From positions 1-35,403 of the forward strand of contig CANQPZ010000013.1 of assembly GCA_947625895.1 (NCBI GenBank): 35,403 bases of DNA, given 5' to 3'. The position numbers and the translations under genes were made by a program. Within the stretch, counting starts at the first letter, position 1; the number at the start of each line of letters is the position of its first letter. The notes below the pieces were generated by a model, which worked only from the letters and a program-made list of their open reading frames with translations, did not search any database and was not told the DNA's origin. This document shows positions 27,563 through 35,301 of the stretch, in pieces. Origin of the DNA: an uncultured Clostridia bacterium (GTDB taxonomy: Bacteria > Bacillota > Clostridia > TANB77 > CAG-508).

Positions 27563-28120
27563 ATGGTTGATTTCTTAACGTCATGGGCGGAACAATTAAT
27601 AATAGCTTTAATTATTATAATAATGATTGAAATGATATTACCTAATAGTAGTTACAGAAAATATATAAAAATAGTTTTAGGAATATTTGTAATGTTCGTA
27701 CTATTCTCGCCAATACTTGGAGCAAAATTTAATGAAATTGATTTTAATAAAGAAATTGAAAAAATAGAAAACAGCACCAATCAGATAAATGGTAATACAA
27801 TAGATATAAATTATGATAAGCAAATAGAAATTGCATACAAAGAAAAATTAAAAGAAACTATCTCGGAAGATTTAGAATCAAAAGGATACAAATTAAGTTC
27901 AATAGAAACAGACATAAAATACAAGAATGAAGAAATTAAAATAGAAAAGTTAGCCATTAAAATAAAAAGATTAAATAAAGAAGATTCTTCAAGTGTTGAA
28001 AAAGTTGTCATTTCAAAGGAAGATTCAATAAATCAAGAAGAAATTAATAATCTCAAAAAAGATATTAGTACTTTATATAACATAGAAGAATCAAAAATTT
28101 CCATAGAAAGTGAGATTTAA
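27563..28120 (+). CDS. spoIIIAF: Stage III sporulation protein AF
   Basis: 185 residues. Two N-terminal helices (about 8-28 and 36-55) precede a soluble domain rich in Glu, Lys and Ile. The early WAEQLIIALIIIIMIEMILPNSSYRKYIKIVLG is the family hallmark (ML-PN-S-KKYVK-V-G). The soluble domain resembles the ring-building motifs of secretion proteins and probably lies in the intermembrane space. The next gene starts one base after its stop. Confidence 0.93.
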   Translation: MVDFLTSWAEQLIIALIIIIMIEMILPNSSYRKYIKIVLGIFVMFVLFSPILGAKFNEIDFNKEIEKIENSTNQINGNTIDINYDKQIEIAYKEKLKETISEDLESKGYKLSSIETDIKYKNEEIKIEKLAIKIKRLNKEDSSSVEKVVISKEDSINQEEINNLKKDISTLYNIEESKISIESEI

Positions 28121-28121
28121 A

Positions 28122-28700
28122 ATGTTAATGGAAAAAATGACAGCCCTTATAAAAAAAGACAATAAAAACAATAAAAGAAAAATAGAAAATTTAGTCTTTG
28201 CCCTAATTTTATTAGTAATAACATTAATAACCATAAATATAATCTTTAAAGATAAACCCAATAAAAATAATAACTTAGAAAAAAGTTCGAGTGAAATTAA
28301 TATAAACACAGATACAACTATAGAAAACGATATCGAAAAAAAGTTAGAAGAAATACTTAGCAATATAAAAGGGGTAGATGATGTAAAAGTATTAATTACA
28401 TATAGCGAAACAGAAAAGTTAGTACCTTTATATAATGAAAATTCTTCCCAAAGCACAACAGAGGAAACAGACACTGAAGGAGCAACACGAACTATTGAAA
28501 GTTACAATAATAGCAAAGAAATAGTTTCCGATTCTTCACAAACACCAATAACAGAAAAAACTATTTTACCTAAAATTGAAGGTGCAATCATAACAGCAAA
28601 AGGAGTTTCAGATTCAAACACTAAAGAGAAAATTATAAATGCTGTTGAAGCAGCAACAGGACTTGCTAGTCACAAAATTCAAGTTTTTGAAGCTAAATAA
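28122..28700 (+). CDS. spoIIIAG: Stage III sporulation protein AG
   Basis: 192 residues from this ATG. One membrane helix (about 24-43) and an outside domain. SpoIIIAG forms a large ring in the intermembrane space of Bacillus. LEEILSNIKGVDDVKVLITY and PKIEGAIITAKGVSDSNTKEKIINAVEAATGL are the ring-building-motif halves, separated by the expected Ser/Thr/Glu-rich insert. The frame is open to a GTG at 28110 inside spoIIIAF; AAAGTGA, 9 bp before 28122, fits this start better. The ATG at 28128 is also possible. Confidence 0.93.
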   Translation: MLMEKMTALIKKDNKNNKRKIENLVFALILLVITLITINIIFKDKPNKNNNLEKSSSEININTDTTIENDIEKKLEEILSNIKGVDDVKVLITYSETEKLVPLYNENSSQSTTEETDTEGATRTIESYNNSKEIVSDSSQTPITEKTILPKIEGAIITAKGVSDSNTKEKIINAVEAATGLASHKIQVFEAK

Positions 28701-28731
28701 AATTTATCATAAAAAGAAAGAAGGAGTTTAA

Positions 28732-29379
28732 ATGAAAGACTTAAAAAGTATAAAGAAAATTGCAATTATAAAGAAAAAAGAAATATTTTTAATTGCATTA
28801 GCAATTATCTTTATGCTAATAGGATTTTTTAGTTATAGAACAACTAATAATTATGGAAAGGTAGCAGATATTCAAAATTATCCAGAAACTGCATTAGGAG
28901 AAGCAACTCTTGTTAGCACAAATGATATTAATGAAAATCAAAACAATATTGAAGATATTCAAGATAATAATGATAGTGAAACAATTGAAACAAGCTCAGA
29001 CGATTTAGAAATTGATGAAGAAGAACAAAACAAAACAAATTTCTTTACAGAAGCCAAAATGGAGAGAAATAACACATATTCTGAATCACTAGAAATATAT
29101 GAAAATATTTTAGAAAATAGCAGTATTTCAAGTGATCAAAGAGCAATAGCACAAAATGAAATTACAAATATAACAAATGAAAAAAAAGCAATTCAAGTTG
29201 CTGAAAATTTGATTAAATTAAAAGGTTTTGAAGATGTGGTTATATTAAAAAATTTAGATGGAATAAATGTAATTGTAAGTGCAGATGTTCTTCTGCCAGA
29301 ACAAGTTGCACAAATTCAGAATATAGTAGAAAGAGAGTTCGAAATTGAGAGTAAAAATATAAATATATCAAATAAATAA
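28732..29379 (+). CDS. spoIIIAH: Stage III sporulation protein AH
   Basis: 215 residues. One helix (about 19-37), an acidic linker (60-105), then the YscJ/FliF-like domain that binds SpoIIQ from the forespore side: ERNNTYSESLEIYENILENSSISSDQRAIAQNEI and GFEDVVILKNLDGINVIVSAD. AAGGAG precedes the ATG. It is the last gene of the operon; there is no clear terminator after it, and the next gene has its own promoter 4 bp after this stop. Confidence 0.95.
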   Translation: MKDLKSIKKIAIIKKKEIFLIALAIIFMLIGFFSYRTTNNYGKVADIQNYPETALGEATLVSTNDINENQNNIEDIQDNNDSETIETSSDDLEIDEEEQNKTNFFTEAKMERNNTYSESLEIYENILENSSISSDQRAIAQNEITNITNEKKAIQVAENLIKLKGFEDVVILKNLDGINVIVSADVLLPEQVAQIQNIVEREFEIESKNINISNK

Positions 29380-29382
29380 TTA

Positions 29383-29411
29383 TTGCAAAAAAAATATATA
29401 TAATATATAAT
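29383..29411 (+). promoter_or_regulatory. Promoter of the membrane protein gene at 29445
   Basis: TTGCAA, 17-bp spacer, TATAAT, right after spoIIIAH. It is of the vegetative (sigma-A) type, so the following gene, and probably pfk and argS, are uncoupled from sporulation control. Confidence 0.8.
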
Positions 29412-29444
29412 CAAATAGCTAGATAAATGGAAGGAGTAGTATAT

Positions 29445-30026
29445 ATGAGTGTTGAATTAAAAAGATATAGAAATAGAATTATTATAATGACCGTAATAGT
29501 TATTATCGCACTAATTTTAGGTATTATTACTACCAATATTACAAGACAATATTATGGACAAGTACAAAATTTAATTGAAGTAATTCAATCATCGTCTGAA
29601 GAAGAATATAATAACAGAATTGCAGAAAGAGCTGCAAATGAGGGAAAAGATATAAGTGAATATGCTACAAAAGAACAAGCTTTACAAATTGCTAACGATA
29701 TGGCAAAACCTTATGAAGCAATTTTTAAATACTCAAATCTAACAGTAGTAATAATGTTTACTCTTTCAATTTCAGGACCTTTCATTGGATTAATGATGTA
29801 CTTCATATTTACCGGATGGTTGATAAATAAAATCTGGAAAGATATCAAGAAATGGTTATCTGTTTTAATGAGAATATTAGCATTAGTAATATTAGGATAC
29901 GTAGTAACATATCCACTAATTGCTATAGGAGTTTTTGGACAAATACCATTTATCATATATACTGTTTATAAATTTATTCGAACAAAAAAATCTGAAGAAA
30001 AAGATGATGTTATAAAAACAAAATAA
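29445..30026 (+). CDS. Three-helix membrane protein of unknown function
   Basis: 193 residues. One helix (about 8-32), an outside helical segment with SSSEEEYNNRIAERAANEGKDI, and further helices at about 97-123, 138-160 and 160-175. The frame is open to an ATG at 29427, but that codon overlaps the region just before AAGGAG (29431-29436), which sits 8 bp before this ATG. It is followed at 27 bp by the phosphofructokinase gene. No family is recognised. Confidence 0.72.
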   Translation: MSVELKRYRNRIIIMTVIVIIALILGIITTNITRQYYGQVQNLIEVIQSSSEEEYNNRIAERAANEGKDISEYATKEQALQIANDMAKPYEAIFKYSNLTVVIMFTLSISGPFIGLMMYFIFTGWLINKIWKDIKKWLSVLMRILALVILGYVVTYPLIAIGVFGQIPFIIYTVYKFIRTKKSEEKDDVIKTK

Positions 30027-30053
30027 CACACTAGAATTAGGGGGACGAAAGAA

Positions 30054-31196
30054 ATGATAAAAAAAGTTGCTATACTTGCAAATGGTGGAGATGTTTCAGG
30101 ATTTAATGCTGTTATAAGAGCAATTATGAAAACAGCAATGACTAATGGCATTGAATGCTATGGTTATATAGATGGGTACAGAGGATTAGTTGAAAATAAC
30201 TATATTAGACTTGATGGAAATCCCTTAGCATCAGGCATTATAGCTAAAGGAGGATCTATTATAGGATCATCTACAAATGCAATAGTTTTTCACTATAAAG
30301 TTGAACACGAAGATGGTTCTGTTACATATGAAGATTTATCAGACCAATGCGTAAGAAATGTAAAAGAAGCAGGATTTGATTGTATATTTACACTAGGTGG
30401 CGATAGTACTCAAAAATCTGCTAGAGATTTGTTCTTAAAAGGTATTAATGTAATTGGCGTACCAAAAACAGTTGACAATGACGTTGCTTGCACAGAAATT
30501 ACATTTGGATATAATACTGCAGTTTCAGTTGCTACTGAAGCAATAGATAGATTACATACAACTGCAGAAACACATCATAGAATTATGGTGCTTGAAGTTA
30601 TGGGAAGATTTGCAGGTTGGATAGCATTAGAATCTGCTATCTCAGGAGGAGCAGATGTTGCTTTAATACCTGAAATACCATATGACATTAATAAAGCGGC
30701 AGAAGCAATAAAGAAAAGAATTGCAAGAAACAAAAAATTTAGTTTAGTTGTTGTTTCAGAAGGTGCAATTTCAAAAGATGGCGAAAATGAGACTTACGCA
30801 GCAGAAGGTGTAGATGCAAAAGCTGGAATTAGTGTAAAATTCGGAGGAATTGGACCTAAAGTTGCTAAGCAATTACAAGATCTTACTGGACTTGAAGCTA
30901 GATGTACAGTACTTGGATATATGCAAAGAGGTGGAACACCAACAGCATATGATAGAGTTCTTTCAACAAAATATGGCGCAAAAGCAATGGAATTAGCTAT
31001 GGAAGAAAAATTTGGAGTTTTAACTGTAATTCAAAACGGAAAACTTTCATCAGTTCCACTAGAAGAAGTTATAGGAAACAATAAAGAAATTGGCGCTGTT
31101 CAAGGAGGAACAGTAGATAGTAATGTTAGACTTGTAACATTAGATCACGAGCTTGTAAGAACGGCTAGAGATATAGGAATTTGTTTAGGAGACTAA
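30054..31196 (+). CDS. 6-phosphofructokinase, PPi- or group III-like signature
   Basis: 380 residues. It phosphorylates fructose 6-phosphate to the 1,6-bisphosphate in glycolysis. The phosphoryl-donor loop reads GGDST (115-119) and the catalytic block PKTVDND (137-143). ATP-dependent PfkA normally has GGDGS and PGTIDND; PPi-dependent enzymes have GGDDT and PKTxDND. The Lys in PKT and MGRFAGWIAL and ALIPEIPYDI fit the PPi/group III branch, but Ser at the donor position is unusual, so ATP versus PPi use is open. The N-terminal loop is GGDVSGFN rather than GGDAPGMN. GGGGGAC lies before the ATG. Confidence 0.9.
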   Translation: MIKKVAILANGGDVSGFNAVIRAIMKTAMTNGIECYGYIDGYRGLVENNYIRLDGNPLASGIIAKGGSIIGSSTNAIVFHYKVEHEDGSVTYEDLSDQCVRNVKEAGFDCIFTLGGDSTQKSARDLFLKGINVIGVPKTVDNDVACTEITFGYNTAVSVATEAIDRLHTTAETHHRIMVLEVMGRFAGWIALESAISGGADVALIPEIPYDINKAAEAIKKRIARNKKFSLVVVSEGAISKDGENETYAAEGVDAKAGISVKFGGIGPKVAKQLQDLTGLEARCTVLGYMQRGGTPTAYDRVLSTKYGAKAMELAMEEKFGVLTVIQNGKLSSVPLEEVIGNNKEIGAVQGGTVDSNVRLVTLDHELVRTARDIGICLGD

Positions 31197-31225
31197 TAGA
31201 GCAAATAAAAGAAAGAGATGATGGA

Positions 31226-32932
31226 ATGATAAATTACAACAATATAATTGCAAAAAAAATTGGAGAAGCTACAGGTATTGATATAACTGAATTATCTCAA
31301 TATATTGAAATCCCACCACAAAGAGAAATGGGGGATTTCGCTTTTCCATGCTTTAAATTAGCAAAACAATTAAAAAAATCACCTGTTATTATTGCAAACG
31401 ATATTAAAGAAAAAATAACAACAGATGAATATATAGAAAAAATTGAAGTAAAATCAGGATACCTTAATTTCTATGTAAATACTTCAAAGTTAGCAGAAGA
31501 AGTATTAAAAGAAATTGATAAACAAAAAGAAAATTATGGCAAAAGTGATATAGGAAAAGGAAAAAATATTATTGTTGAATATTCATCACCAAATATTGCA
31601 AAGCCTTTCCATATTGGACATTTAAGAACAACATTAATTGGAAATGCATTATATAGAGTATATAAATTTCTAGGATATAATACAGTTGGAATTAATCATT
31701 TAGGTGATTATGGAACACAATTTGGAAAGATGATTGAAGCTTATAAATTATGGTCAGATGAATATGATCTTGAAGATGATCCAATCAATAAAATGATGGA
31801 TATGTATGTAAGAATAAATGAATTGTGCAAACAAGATGAAAAAGTACTAGATGCATGTAGAGAAAACTTTAGACTTCTTGAAAATGGAGATAAATATTGT
31901 ACAGATCTATGGGAGAGATTTAAAGATTTAAGTTTAAAAGAATTTTATAAAATTTATGACTTATTAGATGTAAAATTTGATTCTTTAAATGGTGAAGCAT
32001 TTTATTCAGACAAAATGGAAGAAGTAGTAGACATCCTAGAGAAAAAAGGAAAACTAGTTGAATCAGAAGGTGCTAAAATAGTAGATTTAGAAGATCAAGG
32101 AATCAATACACCTTGTATTATTAAAAAAGCAGATGGATCTTCAATATATGCCACAAGAGATTTAGCTGCAATTCTTTACAGAGCTAGAACATACGATTTT
32201 GATAAATGCTTATATGTTGTAGCATATGAACAAAACTTGCATTTTAAACAAGTTTTTGCAGTAGCTAAATATCTTGTTGATGAAAAATATCATAAAGGAC
32301 TAACACATGTATCTTATGGAATGGTTGCATTGCCTACGGGAAGAATGTCAACAAGATTAGGTAATGTTGTTAAAATTGAAGAATTATTAAAGGAAACAAT
32401 AAATAGAGCAAACGAAATTATTACAGAAAAAAATCAAGATCTTGAAGACAAAGATGAAGTTGCTAAAAAGGTTGGACTTGCAGCAATAATATTCAATACT
32501 CTTTCAACAACAACAAATAAAGACCAGATTTTTGATTGGGACACAGCATTAAACTTTCAAGGTGAAACAGGTCCTTATATTCAATATACTTATGTAAGGA
32601 CAAAAAGCGTACAAGATAAGTCTGAAATTTCACCATCAATTGATGAAGTGGATTTTTCTTTATTAAAAGAAGAAACAGCAGTTAAAACTATAAAAACATT
32701 ATATAATTTTTCAGAAATTTTATTGAATACAGCTGAAAAAAATGAACCATCTATACTAGCAAGATATTTAATAGAATTATCACAAAATTACAATAATTTT
32801 TATAATGAAAATAAATTGCTTGTAGATGATGAGAAATTAAAAAACGCCAGAATAGCTTTAAATAATAGTGTTGGTAGTGTTTTAAAAACTGGTGCTGGTC
32901 TGTTAGGAATTAAAATGCCTAATAAAATGTAA
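31226..32932 (+). CDS. argS: Arginyl-tRNA synthetase
   Basis: 568 residues. ArgRS charges tRNA-Arg with arginine. Class I HIGH is at 129-132 (SSPNIAKPFHIGHLRTTLIG). The KMSKS position reads GRMSTRLGN, as is usual in many ArgRS. An N-terminal Add1 tRNA-binding domain (about 1-95) and a C-terminal DALR-type helical domain ending in LGIKMPNKM complete the enzyme. The frame is open to 31181, overlapping pfk, but alignment with the family and AAGAG at 31213-31217 support this ATG. It is 29 bp after pfk. Confidence 0.95.
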   Translation: MINYNNIIAKKIGEATGIDITELSQYIEIPPQREMGDFAFPCFKLAKQLKKSPVIIANDIKEKITTDEYIEKIEVKSGYLNFYVNTSKLAEEVLKEIDKQKENYGKSDIGKGKNIIVEYSSPNIAKPFHIGHLRTTLIGNALYRVYKFLGYNTVGINHLGDYGTQFGKMIEAYKLWSDEYDLEDDPINKMMDMYVRINELCKQDEKVLDACRENFRLLENGDKYCTDLWERFKDLSLKEFYKIYDLLDVKFDSLNGEAFYSDKMEEVVDILEKKGKLVESEGAKIVDLEDQGINTPCIIKKADGSSIYATRDLAAILYRARTYDFDKCLYVVAYEQNLHFKQVFAVAKYLVDEKYHKGLTHVSYGMVALPTGRMSTRLGNVVKIEELLKETINRANEIITEKNQDLEDKDEVAKKVGLAAIIFNTLSTTTNKDQIFDWDTALNFQGETGPYIQYTYVRTKSVQDKSEISPSIDEVDFSLLKEETAVKTIKTLYNFSEILLNTAEKNEPSILARYLIELSQNYNNFYNENKLLVDDEKLKNARIALNNSVGSVLKTGAGLLGIKMPNKM

Positions 32933-32951
32933 AGAAAGAATGGTGAGTTAA

Positions 32952-34748
32952 TTGAAAAAGAAAACGATAATTATAATTTCTGTTGTAATCGGAATAATTT
33001 TACTAGTTGCATTAATTGTTGCTGGAATATTTTTACTTCCTAAATTTTTTAACAAAAATGAAAAGAAAAAAGATTTAGAATGGGGAGAAGTTTATCTAGA
33101 AGTTTTAAATGATGAAAATAAACTTGAAGATATGGATGAACAAAAAATACAACTTTGTGACTTAGATAAAGATAGTATTCCTGAAATGATAATTTATGGA
33201 ATTAAAAATGCTAAAGAATTTATCGCAAATATTTATAAAATAAATGACAAAAATGAAGTAGATACTGTTAAGGTATCACTTGATAAAGATTTTGAATTGA
33301 AACTATTATATAGTGCTGAAGTAGATGACTATGTATGGTGTGCAGTTAGTAAAGACTCTGATTCTAAAGAGGTATATGATTTAAATATTTCAAATGAAAC
33401 ATATAAACCAGAGCTAATTCAAGATGAAAATTTTGAAGAAGATTATTTTGAAATTGAAGATAATTATAGTGGCATAGTAGATTTTGATAAAAATGATTCA
33501 AAAGATAAAAAAGAAGAAGTATTAAAAAAAGCACAAGACGAATATGTAAGTACAGACGATATGTTAACAGATGAAGTAAAAGAAATGGCAGATGGTTTAA
33601 GAACATTAAAGAATTTAAAAAGAAAAGATAACTCTAAGCCTATAGTTTATTCAGTTCGTGAATACGTTGATGAATATGGGGCTAAATATGAGTATCCAGC
33701 ATTAAATATTGATTCAGCAGATGCTGATAAAATAAATGCAGAAATAGAAGAAAATTATGGATTTACAAAAGAAGATGAACCAAATCTTGAAGGAATGGAA
33801 TTAGTTGATATTTCTTATTCATATAATATTAACAAGAAAAACCTATCACTAGTTGTAAAAGAAGGCGGAAATGAAAGTGTTTGGGCTTCAAGCTATGTAG
33901 TAAATCTTGAAAACGGTAGTAGATTAAAAACAGATGAACTATTAGAAAATGAAAACTTAAATAAATCAGACGTTATAGAAAATGTAAAAAAAGCATCAAT
34001 AAATGATTTTAACACACAGATTGAAAAAGAAAAGAAATCATATGGCAATACAAGTTGGTCAGGAATGGGATATGATAAATCAGAGTCTGAATGGAAATCT
34101 GATCTAGAAAAAAATGTAGATGAATTACAAAACTTATACTTTAATGGTGATGGAGATTTATGCGTAATTATTGAATATAGACATTCAGGAGGACAATGGT
34201 CTTGTACAAAATCTCTAATTATTAATATTTCAAATGATTATTCAGTAGAAGAATTAAAATTAGATTATAAAATGCCAGTAAGTAATGAAAATACTACAAC
34301 TCCAGAACCATCATCAGTAGCACCAACGCAAACAACAACTCCAAGTACAAATACACAGACTTCAAGTTCATCATCAAGCAAAAAATTAACAGATATTAAA
34401 TTTGCAACAAATCCAACAACTACAGTTGGAGAAGGAACATATAAAAGAGGTACTGACGGAACTATTACAGTAACAAATTCTAAAAAAGGATCATTTGATT
34501 TTGAAATTAATTGTACTTATATGACAGCAGCTGGATATCCAAACATGGGAATGCTTCAAGGAACTGCTAAAGAAACTTCTGATAGTAACTTTGCATATGT
34601 AGAGAGAAAATCACAGGGAGGACAATACAATTATACAGTTATATTTCATATAGCTGATGGAGGAATTGTAATAGAAGATGAATCTGAAGATGGATATTCA
34701 CCATATTGCGGACACAATGTAACATTCAGAGGTACTTTTGTTCAATAA
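32952..34748 (+). CDS. Large membrane-anchored secreted protein, three-part
   Basis: 598 residues from a TTG start, with GGTGAG just before it. A basic N-terminus and helix (about 5-30) anchor it. The first part (40-215) is acidic. The second part (about 220-435), with KPIVYSVREYVDEYGAKYEYPALNIDSADADKINAEIEENY and CVIIEYRHSGGQWSC, resembles the DUF4163/DUF3298-type domains of secreted Firmicute proteins. A Ser/Thr/Pro linker (about 445-478) leads to a C-terminal beta-rich domain of about 115 residues. It is probably surface exposed. The function is unknown; the domain match is by eye only. Confidence 0.75.
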   Translation: MKKKTIIIISVVIGIILLVALIVAGIFLLPKFFNKNEKKKDLEWGEVYLEVLNDENKLEDMDEQKIQLCDLDKDSIPEMIIYGIKNAKEFIANIYKINDKNEVDTVKVSLDKDFELKLLYSAEVDDYVWCAVSKDSDSKEVYDLNISNETYKPELIQDENFEEDYFEIEDNYSGIVDFDKNDSKDKKEEVLKKAQDEYVSTDDMLTDEVKEMADGLRTLKNLKRKDNSKPIVYSVREYVDEYGAKYEYPALNIDSADADKINAEIEENYGFTKEDEPNLEGMELVDISYSYNINKKNLSLVVKEGGNESVWASSYVVNLENGSRLKTDELLENENLNKSDVIENVKKASINDFNTQIEKEKKSYGNTSWSGMGYDKSESEWKSDLEKNVDELQNLYFNGDGDLCVIIEYRHSGGQWSCTKSLIINISNDYSVEELKLDYKMPVSNENTTTPEPSSVAPTQTTTPSTNTQTSSSSSSKKLTDIKFATNPTTTVGEGTYKRGTDGTITVTNSKKGSFDFEINCTYMTAAGYPNMGMLQGTAKETSDSNFAYVERKSQGGQYNYTVIFHIADGGIVIEDESEDGYSPYCGHNVTFRGTFVQ

Positions 34749-34767
34749 ATTAAAACACAAAAAAGAC

Positions 34768-34796
34768 TTGCTTTTAGATTTTAAATTTGTTATTAT
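34768..34796 (+). promoter_or_regulatory. tRNA-Leu promoter
   Basis: TTGCTT, 17-bp spacer, TATTAT, 18 bp before the tRNA. The same bases form an inverted repeat (ACTTGCTTTTA at 34766-34776 with TAAAAGCAAGT at 34798-34808) that spans the whole promoter and on the reverse strand is followed by a T run. Confidence 0.65.
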
Positions 34797-34814
34797 TTAA
34801 AAGCAAGTAAAAAT

Positions 34815-34897
34815 GCCGATGTGGCGGAATTGGCAGACGCACATGACTCAAAATCATGCGGGAAACCATGTGGGTTCGAGTCCCACCATCGGTACCA
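34815..34897 (+). tRNA. tRNA-Leu(CAA)
   Basis: Acceptor stem GCCGATG / CATCGGT (one G:U), discriminator A and an encoded CCA. The anticodon stem CATGA / TCATG encloses CTCAAAA, giving anticodon CAA. A variable arm of leucine type and the T arm GTGGG-TTCGAGT-CCCAC follow. The length with CCA is 83 nt. It reads the UUG codon. The terminator starts 4 bp after it. Confidence 0.95.
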
Positions 34898-34900
34898 GAG

Positions 34901-34929
34901 AAAAAAGAATAGCATAGCTATTCTTTTTT
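34901..34929 (+). terminator. tRNA-Leu terminator
   Basis: AAAAAAGAATAG / CTATTCTTTTTT, 12-bp arms with an internal GCATAGC that can extend the stem. A second copy is at 35065-35093. Confidence 0.88.
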
Positions 34930-34948
34930 AATGTGACATTGAAAGTGG

Positions 34949-35000
34949 GGCTCGAAAAGGAAGGAGCCAAGTTTCGAGCCGGACAGGGGCCGGCCGAAAC
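34949..35000 (+). other. GC-rich core with two competing hairpins
   Basis: TTTCGAGCC (34972-34980) can pair upstream with GGCTCGAAA (34949-34957) or downstream with the CCGGC and CGAAAC at 34990-35000 (11-bp stem with one bulged A, 7-nt loop). The two folds exclude each other, and the following hairpin at 35007-35031 is a terminator, an arrangement like an attenuator. The counterpart in copy 2 is 35113-35164. No ligand-binding RNA class is recognised. Confidence 0.55.
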
Positions 35001-35006
35001 GAAGGT

Positions 35007-35031
35007 AAAAACAATCCAGTGGATTGTTTTT
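35007..35031 (+). terminator. Second terminator of the cassette
   Basis: The perfect 11-bp stem AAAAACAATCC / GGATTGTTTTT with a 3-nt loop. In copy 2 (35171-35195) two bases of the right arm differ, so the stem is degraded. Confidence 0.8.
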
Positions 35032-35041
35032 CTGACACGGG

Positions 35042-35197
35042 GAGTCCCACCATCGGTACCAAAGAAAAAAGAATAGCATAGCTATTCTTTTTTAATGTGA
35101 CATTGAAAGTGGGGCTCGAAAAGGAAGGTGCCAAGTTTCGAGCCGGACAGGGGCCGGCCGAAACGAAGGTAAAAACAATCCAGTGGACTATTTTTCT
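35042..35197. repeat. tRNA-tail cassette, copy 2, with duplicated tRNA 3' end
   Basis: GAGTCCCACCATCGGTACCA (35042-35061) is an exact copy of the tRNA-Leu 3' end (34878-34897), without the rest of the tRNA. It is then followed by the same terminator and GC-rich core as copy 1. Identity stops after 35197. No third tRNA tail follows. The 20-bp repeat has the position and extent of an attachment-site core used by tRNA-targeting tyrosine integrases. Confidence 0.85.
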
Positions 35198-35234
35198 TAG
35201 TATTTATATAATAACATAAAAATATAAAATATCA

Positions 35235-35263
35235 TTGACAATTACAAACAATTGTTTTATAAT
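35235..35263 (+). promoter_or_regulatory. Consensus promoter with palindromic spacer, upstream of dinD-like gene
   Basis: TTGACA, 17-bp spacer, TATAAT: a perfect sigma-A consensus. The spacer contains the 12-bp palindrome AAACAATTGTTT (35246-35257). A second inverted repeat, AACATA-AAAA-TATGTT, lies at 35268-35283 over the expected transcription start. Such sites suggest a tightly repressed promoter. Confidence 0.85.
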
Positions 35264-35301
35264 CATCAACATAAAAATATGTTACAATGGAGATGATATA
35301 A

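Larger units (their letters stand above)
34878..35033. repeat. tRNA-tail cassette, copy 1
   Basis: This 156-bp segment starts in the tRNA T loop and is repeated at 35042-35197 with four substitutions (34898, 34965, 35024 and 35026 in this copy). It holds the tRNA 3' 20 nt, a terminator, GTGGGGCTCGAA (34945-34956; 11 of 12 bases match the reverse complement of the T arm), a GC-rich core and a second terminator. Its base composition is far richer in G and C than the flanks. Confidence 0.85.

Noticed and set aside
34928..35134. 68-residue reading frame on the reverse strand through the tandem cassette
   Set aside because: It spans both copies of a repeat, lacks a convincing ribosome binding site and exists only because the GC-rich block has few stops.
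35246..35283. LexA (SOS) box before the dinD-like gene
   Set aside because: Neither palindrome fits the Firmicute form GAAC-N4-GTTC, so SOS control is not claimed.
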